Shown here piece after piece: positions 34,830 through 47,045 of a stretch of 64,000 bases of DNA. Origin of the DNA: Costus lasius (Eukaryota; Streptophyta; Magnoliopsida; Zingiberales; Costaceae). Where the stretch lies: contig CM050450.1 of the NCBI GenBank assembly GCA_027563935.2, forward strand, positions 6,183,957-6,247,956, written 5' to 3'. The notes under the pieces were generated by a model that saw only the letters and a program-made list of their open reading frames with translations, was not told where the DNA came from and did no database searches. The translations under genes were made by a program, and so were the position numbers. Numbering within the stretch: the stretch's first letter is position 1; each line of letters opens with the position of its first letter.

Positions 34830-35650
34830 CCATTGCATAATACCACAAAGGTGAAAAACTTCATCTGGAAGTTGCTTCACCGATTACTTCCAACTTCATC
34901 TAATCTTGCTAAAATTGGTCTCCACTAAACAAAAAATATATATATACTTTTATTTTATTACTTCTAAAATGATACAACACATCTTTGAATGTTCTTTTGC
35001 TGAAAATATATGGAATTGTATGATAATGGTTTTTCTAATTGTTCTTTTTCATTTAAGTCTTTAAAGATAAGTGATTTTTGGCTTTATGAAATCTGAATAC
35101 TTAGCTTCTTTAATTTTACTCGTGCTCTCAAACATTTGGAAGGCTTGAAATTCAATCATTTTTAAGGGTGGCAAACCTTACCTGGAAAGGTTTTTCGACT
35201 AGCTATGGCCTATTTTAATGATGTGGTTCTTTCCGAGGGAAATAATTATAGGCACAGACTAATTTGAGAAGATCGCCCAAAGAGTGGATCAAAATCAATG
35301 TGGACAGATCCTGAATGCGGAGAGATTCAGGGTACTTGCTTAGGAATGTTTGAGGAAGATGCCTAGTGGCTGCTCATCTAATGGCCCCATCGTCCACTTT
35401 TTAAGAATTCATGCCGATCAAGACTGCTCTTCAATTAATCTACAGCAAATAAAGTGATCTCGGGGCCAACATCATAATCAAGAAAGACTGTAAGCAAGCT
35501 GTTGATACTGGGAAGGCGACTCCTCTACTAGCACTGATAATATCTCAAGAAACATCTACTTTTTGCTTATTAGAATGTTATAGGTCCCAGGTTAATGTCT
35601 AAATCTTTTAACTTTGCTGTACCAATTGACCGGATGATTAATAACCTTAC
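34830..35650 (+). mobile_element. L1-like LINE remnant
   Basis: The plus strand at about 34845-35040 reads KVKNFIWKLLHRLLPTSSNLAKIGL and then HLFECSFAENIW in a shifted frame. This matches the zinc-binding end of plant L1 reverse transcriptases. From about 35275 to 35560 it reads WIKINVD, EFMPIKTALQLIYS and ANIIIKKDCKQAV with stops between, matching the RNase H-like tail of such elements. A short A-run follows at about 35654. It is a decayed 3' fragment, and I could not find target duplications. Confidence 0.6.
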
Positions 35651-35699
35651 TTAAAAAAACATAACAATCGCCCCTCCCAAAAGAAAATTACACAACCGT

Positions 35700-36060
35700 A
35701 ACTACAGTTCAAATATCCCAAAACAGTACTCCATCCTGCACCCTCTCACACACAAACACTTCTCCTTTCGACGAGAATTCAGAAGGAAAATTATAACAGA
35801 AAAAGAAATAGGCAAGTCAATTTAGATTGCTCAGAAGGGGAAATGTAAGTGACTTAGCAGAGATCGAGGAGCAACCTTCAACATCGAAAATAAGAACTCT
35901 AGAATTGGGAGTAACAAAACACACAGAAATCAGCAAATTCTACCAAACCAAGAAGAAAGAGGCGGCGATCTTGCCAATCGTGCAGCGAGGGATTGGATCG
36001 ATCGACGGACTCTCCCTATTCGCTTTCGCCTGATGTAGCTCTCTTGCTCGCTGCCTGCCG
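35700..36060 (-). other. Possible untranslated first exon of a minus-strand transcript
   Basis: The stretch resembles plant 5' leader sequence on the minus strand (CCAATCCCTCGCTGC, GCCGCCTCTTTC, then T-rich intron-like sequence). No coding exon follows on that strand before 34000. It may be an orphan promoter and first exon, or chance GC-rich sequence. Confidence 0.25.
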
Positions 36061-37499
36061 GTTTCCCGCCTCCCAATACCCATAATTGTTGGACATCCCG
36101 CTACGAAACATATTTCTGTTTCTTAGCCAGGAGATTTTGATTTCGTTCAATCTAGAAGCTTCTAGTCGAACTCCTTTTGGGCTCAATTTAAAATCTTCAA
36201 TTCCAAGTCTTGAGTTTTATTGAATATAACTCCATTCAAAATGTGCGTGTAGTTGGCATTTGAAACCAACAACAAATTTAGTGAATTAGAATTTTGTGTA
36301 TTTTAAATTTAAGGCTTCGGTTTTAATTAAAGGCATAAAAAGAAATTTTAGTGATTTAGAAATTTATGTATTTTTAATTACTTAGTAAGTATTAAAAATC
36401 TAAAAATATCCCAATAAATTTAAAGAGTACAATTATTAGTGGATAATAGAGTGAACATCTACTTGTACTTTTAATTGATCATGATTCTCACATCATCAAT
36501 TGGTCCACCGTAGCACCCACGTCAGATGAAAGGCCAGAAAAAGTGCAAGGTGTCAGTCGACGTGGCAGCCAAGCTGGCCTGCGCCACAATAATGGGCACG
36601 AGCATAATAAAACGTTTTATCTGGTCCAAAAGTGCTTTTTCTAATTTATTGGCCATCCCATCACTTTTAGCTGGCTTTTAATGCACCAAGAACCTAAAGT
36701 TTACTCCACTGAAATGACCATAGTGCCCCCAAGCTCTCCACTAATTCCTTCCCGCCCTCCGGATCACATAAAATAGTTGCGGCTGAGCCCATCGGCCCCA
36801 TTCCAAGCGCAAGCCGACCAGACGTGGCAATACACGTGGACAGAGCGGGCGGGCCCACTCCCTTGTCCGCGAGCGTGGGACTTCCAGCTGTCACCTTTAA
36901 AAATAACCAGAGTTGCCTAATCACGCGACACTAATACACATTTGTACCTTTCAGTTAACTGGACAATCAGGATGGGTCCCACAGCCAGTAACCAATCGAA
37001 TGACAAGGCCAGATGAGACGGACGTAGAGCAATGTGCCGGTTGGTGGAGTTAGCGCCGCTCTGCTCGGTCGAGGTGGTCCGCCGCGGTCACCACCGGCGG
37101 TATATTTGTTTTCTTTTCGAATATTTTAAAATAAAGGATTCTTCCTCTTTCTTTCAATTGAGCCCTAAATGTTTGAGATATTTCATTTAGACTAAGTTAA
37201 CTTTTCATTTATCTCAGAAGTGTTAAAAGTTAAAATATTGGCCAATTTAACTATCTAATTTATTTTTCTTGAGATAAATGAATACTTTCTCTCAATAATG
37301 TAGAGAATATAAGAGTAAGTAAAGATTTACTTAGCTTCTTTTTTAACCCTGACAGGCTGACAGATTAATTTAAAACACATATTAAATTTTAGGTGTTAAA
37401 TATAAATTTTTTAAAATTAGGGGACAAATTTGAAGACAGAGGTCGTGAGACAGAGGTCGTGAGAGCAGGGCAAACTGAAAATTTCCAATTACATATTTA
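36061..37499. other. Intergenic, promoter side of the hydrolase gene
   Basis: AT-rich with a GC-richer patch at 36690-37095. No coding domain was recognised. A short direct duplication GACAGAGGTCGTGAGA occurs twice at about 37435-37465. The promoter of the plus-strand hydrolase gene should lie in the last few hundred bases. Confidence 0.4.
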
Positions 37500-38484
37500 G
37501 TTATTTATTGTTGCTAATTTTCCGTCGCCCCTCCCTAGCGCTCTCTGGGTGCCTGGTGACGGCCTCGTTTCCATTTCCCACGCTCCGTTCGCAGCAATTG
37601 TCGTCACCTCACTTGCGCTCTTCACTTCGGATTCCTATTCGTTATTCCCTTCCTACTTGGGTCCTTCCGGCCCCGCGAATCCTCGCTTTATTCCCCGATT
37701 ACTAGGGTTTCTCCGCAGCCTAATCGATTCCGGAGGCCCTTTCGGGGCGGGAGCTCGAGCGAGCCTCGGATCTGCGCAAACAGCCGAGTTTGAGCCTCCA
37801 AGGGACGTAGTCCGACCTCCCTGCTTGATTTGAGGTACTGGATTTGTTATTCTCGGTTCTACTGCGGCAATTGCGGGCTTGCGGGGATTTTACGGCCGCT
37901 GGATCTTGAATTTCACTCGGATTTGTGGTGGTTTTGGCTTGCAGAGCAAGTCACGTAGTGTTGTTTTAGGGCTGTTCTTTTTCGGGACCCACGTAGTTGT
38001 GGATCTGAGAAAGACGCAGTTTTGATGCAAAATGATAGGTTCCGTGTGATTCCATGAGTGAAAATGACGCTTCAGGAAAACCGGTGGATGATTTAGGGTT
38101 TCCTGCTGGATGTGGAGTTCTTGAACTCCGTAGTCATCATCTTGAAATTTGTTCAATCTATTTGAGGTTGCGTTTAGCACATTTTGCGTTTCTTATCTAG
38201 CGTGGCTTCTGGGGTTGGTTTTGCAGCTATTTTGAATGATTCAAGAGCTAAGTGGTTTTCACGAAGTAGTAGTTTTATAGCGTGGAATAAGAGAAAACGA
38301 CGCAGTCGGAAGATTTGGTTTTGAAAATCGCTGGTGCTATTCCTGTTGAGTTATTCACATAGAAAATTTGCCCTGTGATTCTCTAGAGAGCAAGATGATT
38401 TTATCATGAGGGACTGTCATTTTGAGAGCATCAGTTAATGTTTGCAAAGGCGTTCTTTTCCTGTAATACCTTGTCTTCCTATAG
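37500..38484 (+). other. 5' leader exon and leader intron of the hydrolase gene
   Basis: A GC-richer first exon (about 37500-37834) ends GATTTGAG|GTACTG. The following T-rich intron ends CTTCCTATAG at 38484, and the first coding ATG is at 38505. A leader intron of about 650 bp is common in plant housekeeping genes. Confidence 0.55.
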
Positions 38485-38504
38485 CGAGGATTGTGGGCAA
38501 GGAA

Positions 38505-41500
38505 ATGATTGAACAATTCATCAACTTCGTAATACGGCCTCCCAGGTACCCTATCTTGCTCTTGACTGTTGCTTAATTGAATCCATTTATTTTTCTTGTT
38601 TGTGACTAAAAAAGTCAATGCTTAAGTCTTGTCACCCATTTGTTGTGTTAATTTAGCTAGCATCTACATTTATATCTATTCTACGATGTAAATGCCATGA
38701 ACATGTTACATCCAAATGCATGTGGAGGTTCCATATCGTATTGGGCAATGACAAGATGTCTCGAGAAAAGACCAATTACTTGTTTTTTTTTATCTTTTGG
38801 AAAACAATGCACTTCTTGGATGTCAGTGCACTAGGTCAAAACAGGTTAACTTGACATATCATTGCCATTTTCTTCCAAGTTATTTTTTTTTTGCTGATGT
38901 ATGTTCTTTTTCGATGCTAGATATTTTATCCTAGCATTATCTTTTAGGATTTAGCACCATGTATTCAATATAGAATTTTTTTACATTTCTTGCCCTTTCT
39001 TTTATGATGACTTACAGAGCTGAGTATAATCCCGACCAATATCTATGGGAATCAGAATTCACTCTTGCTGGAAGGAAATACAAACGAATTGATTTGGAGG
39101 CAAGTATGGAGATGATTTATTGAGCTTTTTCTGTATTTTTCTTTGCATATTATGATAAGACATTAGCAGAGAATTTAATGCTAGTATTTGTTAATGTTAC
39201 TTCACTAAAACTTGACAGCTTAAAAATGGAAGAGGTCACACCCTGCAGTGCAGCCACTATGTTCCTGCTTCTGTACCTGAAAACACAGCTCTTCCTTGTG
39301 TCATATACTGCCATGGAAATAGGTGCAACCTTGTACTTCTTTATTGTCTTGTCTATATTTCTTATTATCATATTACCCTGCTTCTGTTGTAGTTATTATA
39401 AACAATATGTTCATGATTTTGTCGTAACTGAAGACCTTCCCTTTGCTATGTTTTTACTTAATATTGTATTGGAAAGTTACAATTGGAACAATGTAAGTAA
39501 AGGCAAAAAAATTATCATGTTCAATTATTTATTATGTACTTTTATTAGCATAAGAATGAAGCTGCCTTGCTAGGGATCCCATGTGAATATAGTTTTTTTC
39601 TATTATTGCTTTGTGCCATGGTAACTTTATATGTATTCACCTATTTCATGAAAATTGCAGCGGATGTAGGGCAGATGCAAATGAAGCTGCTGTAATCCTT
39701 CTTCCGTCAAATATTTCCCTCTTCACTCTTGACTTTTCAGGGTCAGGACTCTCTGAGGGTAACTATGTCAGCCTCGGTTGGCATGAGGTAAATTGGAATA
39801 ATCCAATAATTAAAATGTCTTTGCTTATTCTACAATATAGTAACTCATTCCTAAGGTTGATGTGCATGTCAGTAATTTTTTTATTTCTTTCATTGGCTAC
39901 TGCAAAGGCCTTGCAAGTTTCTAACAGTTGAACTTCATTGATGTGGCAATCAGAAAGATGACCTCAAGACTGTGGTTACTTTTCTTCGGACCAGCAAACA
40001 AGTTTCTTGTATAGGACTTTGGGGGCGATCAATGGGTGCTGTTACAAGGTTTATTCTTTTGATTAATTTGTCATCAATCAGATATTCATCAACATAGTTT
40101 GTGTCCTAGTTCACATGCTGATGACAGCGTCTAGATACATATGTTTCCTTTTGTGTTTGTTAAAGGTGCATTACCCTGGAAATAATGGGAGGATATATTT
40201 CATCATTCATCAAGTTCCTTTATCATGCTTTGTGGCCTAGGAAACTCAAAATTGAAAGAATGTTTGACTCTTGCAAAGGCAAAATGGCCAAACTCTATAT
40301 CTATATGTTTCTTTAGAAAGAAATCTGTGTTAGATTCCTTTCTTACAATTTTAGTTGTGAGTATAGGTGAGCCAACTTTTTGCAGCGATCCAAATATCAG
40401 ATGTGCTGTTACGTTCTCTTGAACTACTTGATTGCTTATATAGTTATTGCAGTACCAGTCAATCACGTTCCTTATTTGGTATATGTATTTGATTATTTGA
40501 AAAAGATTAGTTTTCCTACCGTGAAGATATGAGAGGCCTTCAGTTATCCTTGATTAATTTTTCATGTGTAATAGCCTTCTTTATGGAGCAGAAGACCCCT
40601 CTATTGCTGGGATGGTGTTAGATAGTGCCTTTTCCAACTTATTTGATCTTATGATGGAGCTTGTGGATGTTTACAAAATCAGGCTTCCTAAATTTACGGT
40701 ATGATTCCTTTTGAAATTATGTTAATTCATTTGACAAAGTATACTTGAAATTACGCTAATGAATTTTGGTAGAGAAGTGACATATAAATGTTGTACATGA
40801 GTGCTTGAAGCTGAGGAGTTATATCCTCATGCATTTTGCCATCTTTGCTTACAATCCTTGCTGAGTTTTCCCCGAGATATTTGGATTCTTGTTAAAAAGA
40901 ATCAACCACTGTCATCAAGGTGCTAGCACCTAGTGATCTGACCTAATGGAACTCTGCCATGAGGAAGAACCATGTAGTTGTCCCAAATAGTTTTGTTAGA
41001 ATGCTAAATGTGGTCAATAGTATTACTTCTTCTGGTGCTATTTATTAAGTGTTTTGGTGGATGCAAAATCTTGACATGTTGACCTTGAATGCTTTTATGC
41101 AGATCAGATTGGCTCTTCAGTACATGAGGAGAGTTATTCAGAAGAGGGCTAAATTTGATATTATGGAACTCAACGCTGTGCAAGTATTGACTTTTGAACT
41201 ACTTGTTAATCCTTTATAGAGTTGTATCTCTGGCTGTCTGTTAATTCATGTGATTGTTAAAATTCTTGTTTGCTGAGATATATTTCTTTTGGAGAAAAAC
41301 AAATTCATTTGGGCGTTAACATTATCTGCAACCCAACTTTTCATGAGTTTTGTCAGCATATTTCTTCACAACTAGACTTCACTAAAGTTTGCCTTTTATT
41401 CACTGCTAAGAATAATCGATCTCAAATTTGAGTGCATCAAATGTCTTAATGACTTTGATTAATGTTTTTTAGCACTTCTTGGATGCATTGGTACCATCTG

Positions 41501-44500
41501 AAACAATTTTTTAATTATTTGATAGTTGTAAACTTAGGCTGTGTTCGCTTTCTGCAGTTTGCACCAAAGACATTCATTCCAGCATTGTTTGGACATGCAT
41601 CAGATGACATATTTATTCAGCCTCGTCATTCTGATCTAATATATGAGGCATATGCAGTAAGAAATTGTTTTGCTTGATGACTGTTACTCAATTCTCTGAA
41701 TGCAAGTATTTCATGGGAGCATCTTTTATTTCATAATTTTTTTTGCGTTATTCTGTAGGGAGATAAGAACATTATCAAATTTGAGGGTGATCACAACTCC
41801 CCCAGGCCGCAGTTTTATTATGATTCTGTTTCTATTTTCTTTTATAATGTTTTGCGGCCCCCACAAATTCCATCAAGTAGCTCAAGTAAGTTTGAGAGGT
41901 ACTATGATCTAGGAGATCTGAAGGTTGGTGCTGGCACTGAGGAGGTAGTTCTACTATACCATTTTATTTTACACGTAGTCAAAAATAGAAAATGTTGGTG
42001 AAAATACTGGAGTTTTTTTAAGATGGTATGAATTCTTTTATATTGGATTGTGACAGTTGAGTTCTTACTGTTTGCTATCATTGTACACCATGAAAAGAAA
42101 ACATTTTAACTTTGATTTTAAAATATGTTAATGTTTGAACTTTCTATGTTTATGCTTGTCTTTAGAGTTTGCTGTATGAAATCATCACTGGTCTTCGCAC
42201 GGTTGGTGGCGATGAAGCATGTTCCTCATCAGCCCCTGGGATTCCATGTGGTGCAGGTTTGGTTACCAGTAGTTCTTACTTCTTACTAGCAGTCTTTTTA
42301 TGTAATGCTGTCTTGTTGTGCTGTAAGTTGTTTGACTGCGTTGTAGGTTCAACTGCAAAATCTGTTGTTGAATTGCTGTCAGAAAGTGTAGCTAATATAT
42401 CCATTGATAATGATTTTGTAAGTCTGTTGATATATTTTTCCTTCTACAAAAGAAAAAAGAATAAGAGAAAAAAAAAAGAAGAGGATAATGGGGTATGCCA
42501 ATCACTTTGAAATATGTAGGACTTCCTTGTTGATGAAGACAATACAATTACCAATGTAGGAGACAAAACTGCTGAAGAGTCCAATCTGCAGGTAAAAGGC
42601 TGGTGATGTGTTCGCTTCCGGACATTATTTTTTTTGTGCTCCTTTACACTAATTCATGATTTAGTGCTTTTGTTTCAGTGAACAAAAATTTAGCTTAATA
42701 TTGAATATTGGACTGGTCAATGAATGATTTTCAGTTAGCTATTTCAACCTATCCACTTTGATCATAACGTTCTCATGCTGCATTAGTAGATAAAACTATG
42801 GAAAACTCTTAACTAATCATAGAAAACGTTTTACAAATTTTGGATGGCATCCCAGTTTGACTGCTCTTTGCTAATTTTTGAACTAACCCCATTCGATGAT
42901 AGAAAGTGGAGTTGGCCTCCGGCTAGGTTTCATCCCTTAACATGCAGTGTACTTTTCTTTTGTTACCTCCTTATCTTGCTAATTTTGTCGGTGTGAGATA
43001 TTGTTACGGACCCCAATAGTAGTAGTGGATATGTAATAAAGCGGATCCGGGTTAGTATGTTATACCCGGCCCGCTAAGTAGGATAGGGTTATAAATAAGG
43101 GTCTAGGGTTTAGTTTGAGATCATTGAGTGTTTAGTTATTCTATTGTTAGGGCGTGCTTGCACGATATCTCGCCGGTGACGGCTTGAGGGAGGATTCATC
43201 TTTGAATCCTATCAGTGGTCCGACCTGCCGGATTGATCACCGGGAAACCGGTGGAACGGCGACGGAAAGGGCAGAAGAAATTCTGTTGTCGGTAATAGAT
43301 CTACACGGCAGATCTATTATCGTGGGCAAGCCGTGAACCCTATCAGCGTGATCAAGGGGCGTGACCAAAGGAGTAGCGGCTGAAATTTTGGGGGAAAATA
43401 TTTCAGCGCCGCAACTTCTACTGCCGGATTCGAAGATCGCAGAGGCGTCATCATCAACGCGTGAAGGCGTCAACATCAACGCATAGGGAGGGAGGCGACA
43501 GCGGATCCAGGTGAGCTCACGGGCGACGCAGTCGGTGGACGTTTTGCGCAAGGATCCTCATCCGTGCGTGCGACATCGTCGGCGGAACGTTTCTGGAGGA
43601 AGATGATAGCGGAGGCATCAGGTGACACCTTCGGCGGCTGAATCACGCGCGGAGCATCATCTGTGCACACGATGTCAGCGGCGGCACAGTCTTGGGCGGC
43701 ATCGACGGCGGAACCCTAGCCGCCAGCGACGAAGCGGGTGAAGGTGAAGCCAGTGCTGCGCGTGGAGGGCAGCGGAAGAAACGAAAGCAGGCGAAGCTTT
43801 CGTAAAGACGACGGCGACGAAAGGTTCCAATTTTGACTGCGATTTTGACGGAAGGTACGATGACACTCGATTTCACATGCGGCGAAATTTTGGAGGCTGA
43901 CGCAAGAGCTGACGTCAGCAAAGGAAAATTGAAATTCGAATGGCGCGGCGGCAAGTTTCGGTCAAAATTAGGGTTGCCAAAGAGGTTTCGACTTTGATTC
44001 ACCATGGCGTCCACACGATCTGAGACAAGGTTAGAAGCATTAGAGAAAAGTGTAGCAGAAATTCTAGAGAAACTCAAAGAGGAGCATGTAGCAAGTGAAG
44101 AGAGATATCGGGTAGCAGAGGAAGATAGAAGGAAGTTAAGAGAAGATATGGCTGATCTGAAGGAGATGTTTTCAACCTTTTTAAAAGGGAAAATGGCTGA
44201 AGGCATAGGTGATCCTGCACACCACTCTAGGGAACGAGCACGAGTTATTCCACGGGAGGCTGGTAATAGAGAGAGATTGGCGGGATGAGCAAATTCATGT
44301 GGTCAAAGATGATTTATGGCGACCAGGGAGGGCTTATCCAACAGCAACTAGTGGAGGCAATTGGCAGAGAAACCCCTTGGTGGGGGAAGCTACAGAACGT
44401 CAGGAACCACGCCGTGAGACTTATATGAGGAATGATGAAGATGAATACATGGCTGATTCTATGGAGTGAGGCATACATAATAATGAAGAGAGAAGACTCA

Positions 44501-47045
44501 TGTGTAGGAAAGTGGAATTGCCCGTGTTTGATGGGACAGACCCTCTTGGGTGGATTACAAGAGCTGAACAGTATTTTCTGATACAAGGAATTGCTAATCA
44601 CCATCGAGTTCCTTTGGCATTTGTGAGTATGGAAAGTCCAGCTGTTCATTGGTTTAGTTGGGTGAGGATAATGGAACTCAATCTTACATGGGATATTTTG
44701 AAGGAAGAGCTTATTGAACGGTTTAGTGAATCTAATACAGCCAACCCTTTTGAGATGCTATCTCCATTGGAGCAAGGGTTTAAATCAGTGGGTGAATATG
44801 TTGAGCTATTTGAAAGATTGGTGGCAAGAGTCCCGAGATTACCTGCTTCACAATATTTGGGCTACTTTCTCAATGGATTGCATGAGGAGATTAGGAGGTG
44901 GGTGCGCACTTTCAACCCTCCCCCAGTGAGGAAGGCGATACAACTGGCTAGGAATTTTGAAGGGGTTCTAACTGACACAGAAAGTATTACTAGACAGATT
45001 GAAGACACCGTAGCGGAAAGGACTAGTATTTCATCCTACACACAACCGAGGGCCACAAAGACAGAATGACATTATTCTGGAGGAGCTAGAGCCAATAAAG
45101 AAGATAAGCTAGAGAGCACAATGTCATCCAAGGCCAGTGTAGCTGCGGGCAGCCGATCTCAACTTCTAAGTAGCGAAAATACACTTCAACGGATGCAAGA
45201 GAAGAGCCAGCCAACTAATAAGAACCAAGGAGGACGATACCTCTCTTACCAAGATTTTAAGTCTAAACAAGAAAAAAGATTCTGTTTTAGATGTGATCAG
45301 CCATACCATCTGATGCATCGCTGCGCGAACAAAGGCTTGAGACTCATGATATTCATAGAAGATGAGGAGAAGGACCTTGCTGATGAGGACGAAGCTTAAA
45401 GCGATTTGGGAACCTGGTGGAGGCACAAGCTGAAGTTTTCTTAAATAAATTTTGAGCAGCCTTGAGGATAAGGCTTCTTTAGGGAGGGAGGATCTGTTAC
45501 GGACCCCAATAGTAGTAGTGGATATGTAATAAAGCGGATCCGGGTTAGTATGTTATACTCGGCCTGCTAAGTAGGATAGGGTTATAAATAAGGATCTAGG
45601 ATTTAGTTTGAGATCATTGAGTGTTTAGTTATTCTATTGTTAGAGCGTGCTTGCACGATATCTCCCCGGTGACGGCTTGAGGGAGGATTTATCTTTGAAT
45701 CCTATCAGATATCCTGCTAATACTTGATTTATTATTATGTGATTTTTGTTAATTAAGTCATACATACACGCTCAATATATATCTTCACTAAGTAATGTTT
45801 ATCATTGTTTTATCGACATTATGTAATTCCATGTAATATGTTATTGCCATTAGGCATTACTTATTACATCTCGTATATGTTGTAATATGAACACCAATTG
45901 ATAACTACCCTACAGTCTCTACGATGTGATGCTTTTAAGCCAAGTGGAATTCTTGCCATGAGGAATGCATCTACCCTACAGTCTCTACGATTTTATGCTT
46001 GTAAGCCAAGTGGAATTCTAGCCATGAAGAATGCATTTTATAATTGAAATATGCTTACCAACCACGATAAAATGGCATGATTCAAGCCTAGAGAAAAGGC
46101 ATGATCCAGTTACAAGGAATTAACTTTACAGTAGAAGTAAAGCTATGGTAGGCATAAATATTGTTTGTTTCATCGTCAAGTTTTTCTGTTGCAAGTATTG
46201 ATGACATAATTTTCAGGAGAAAAGAACGGGACCAAATGAAGAATGCTGCTCCTATTCGAGTTCCAACAGGGAGAGTTGGGGCAGATGTTCTTCTTTAGGA
46301 GGAGATAGTGAGAGGTCATCCTCAGCAGAATGCACTGAAAGCTCGAACAGCAAACATCAGGTCCTTTCTTCCTGTCAGTGGCTACCTAATTCACTAAGTT
46401 TGCATCATATTATCAAATCCATCTTGAATAAGCAATAATGAGTTGAAATTTTACGTAAAATATCTCAATGTATTACTTAGATACTTTCGCCATTGTGCTT
46501 CTACTAAGCTGCAGCTGTGTCATTCTTTTTCTCGAGTAATTGTACAAAGCCCAGACATTTTATTTGATAGGAAATGGAACGTCAAAGTGGAAGTAGAATG
46601 ACCAGAGAGGCAGAGAGACAGAGAGGCAGAGAGACAACCTTCCGGACAAAAACTAGAGAAAAAGAAAACACAGGGAGAAAATGCACAGACAACATATCTG
46701 TTTCCATTGAGTATGATGTCCAATGAAAATTTTGACACTGGCACTGAGACCGAAGTTGTTAAGAGAAAATTAATTGCTTATATAAATTAATGCACAGAAC
46801 TTGTTATTAAATTCCAGTAGCCCCTTAATCTACGGTTTTGTCTGCAGTTGGCGCTAAGAGCCCTTGCCACACCACTTAGAAGAATACGAAGGAAATCCGC
46901 TGCTAAGCCAAAGAATATGAAGAAGGGTATGCTAGTATCTAAGAAACCGAAATGCGAGAAGCTGGAGAAGGGGGAAACGTTTAGTCAACGGCTGCGGCTT
47001 TGCATCTTGGGCCGAACCAGCCACAGAAGAAATCGATCAACCTAA
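38505..47045 (+). CDS. Alpha/beta-hydrolase fold protein (serine hydrolase, plant family)
   Basis: Probable soluble serine hydrolase of the plant alpha/beta-hydrolase superfamily. The substrate cannot be told from sequence. Coding exons by eye: 38505-38545, 39018-39099, 39219-39322, 39661-39787, 39954-40048, 40575-40698, 41103-41183, 41558-41656, 41759-41944, 42166-42256, 42347-42417, 42520-42591, 46217-46360, 46848-47045. They join in frame to about 504 residues. Visible: HGN oxyanion-type motif (about 73-75), nucleophile elbow GRSMG with Ser about 144, an Asp in HASDDIFIQP (about 234-235) and His about 263 in FEGDHNSPRP, a complete triad in the expected order. The C-terminal 200 residues are serine-rich and then basic (PLRRIRRKSAAKPK) and contain no known domain. 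Intron 2 has a GC donor. Intron 12 (42592-46216) was enlarged by retroelement F. Exons flanking the element still join in frame, so the gene is probably functional. Confidence 0.9.
43002..43214 (+). repeat. 5' LTR of element F
   Basis: Starts TGTTACGGACC and ends GAATCCTATCA. TTATAAATA at 43089-43097 is a likely TATA box for the element transcript. Confidence 0.92.
43216..43234 (+). other. Primer-binding site of element F (tRNA-Tyr type)
   Basis: TGGTCCGACCTGCCGGATT begins one base after the LTR. It is the reverse complement of the 3' end of plant cytosolic tRNA-Tyr as I remember it (acceptor GGTCGGA plus CCA and part of the T arm). Most plant Ty3/gypsy elements use initiator tRNA-Met. Confidence 0.78.
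44004..45399 (+). pseudogene. gag of element F, disrupted
   Basis: Capsid/nucleocapsid gene. It starts MASTRSETRLEALEK (44004) with a long charged coiled coil. The frame shifts between about 44210 and 44285. A linker follows to a TGA at 44467. The retrotransposon gag domain then runs from 44500 to 45066 (KVELPVFDGTDPLGWI, AEQYFL, WDILKEELIERF, SVGEYVELFERL). A TGA lies at 45067. The zinc-knuckle part (45121-45396) has CFRCDQPYHLMHRC and ends in an acidic tail. This is the gag style of chromodomain and related Ty3/gypsy elements. One frameshift and two stops break it. Both stops are in the same frame as the downstream parts, consistent with point mutation. Confidence 0.85.
45458..45494 (+). 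other. Hairpin and polypurine tract of element F
   Basis: AGCCTT, loop GAGGAT, AAGGCT (45458-45475), then 19 nt containing AGGGAGGGAGGATC up to the 3' LTR at 45495. The stem bases differ from those of B, C and E but the loop is identical to that of C. Confidence 0.8.
45495..45707 (+). repeat. 3' LTR of element F
   Basis: Same length (213 bp) as the 5' LTR. Six of the seven differences are C or G in the left copy and T or A in the right copy, and the seventh is G to C. A TATA-like TTATAAATA is at 45582-45590. Confidence 0.92.
45905..46036. repeat. 66-bp tandem duplication in hydrolase intron 12
   Basis: Two adjacent 66-bp units (45905-45970 and 45971-46036), both starting CTACCCTACAGTCTCTACGA and ending GAATGCAT, differ at about five positions. 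Confidence 0.8.

Larger units (their letters stand above)
43002..45707 (+). mobile_element. LTR retroelement F, gag-only, in hydrolase intron 12
   Basis: A 2,706-bp element with 213-bp LTRs (43002-43214 and 45495-45707) and a perfect target-site duplication GATAT (42997-43001 and 45708-45712). It lies in the same orientation as the host gene. Order: 5' LTR, primer site matching tRNA-Tyr, a leader of about 770 bp, gag, hairpin, purine tract AGGGAGGGAGGATC and 3' LTR. It has no pol sequence. I count seven differences between the LTRs. The short LTR, primer and gag type differ from B and C, so this is an independent gag-only lineage. Confidence 0.92.

Noticed and set aside
44314..44649. Minus-strand frame of 111 codons
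   Set aside because: It is the antisense shadow of the gag coding region of element F.
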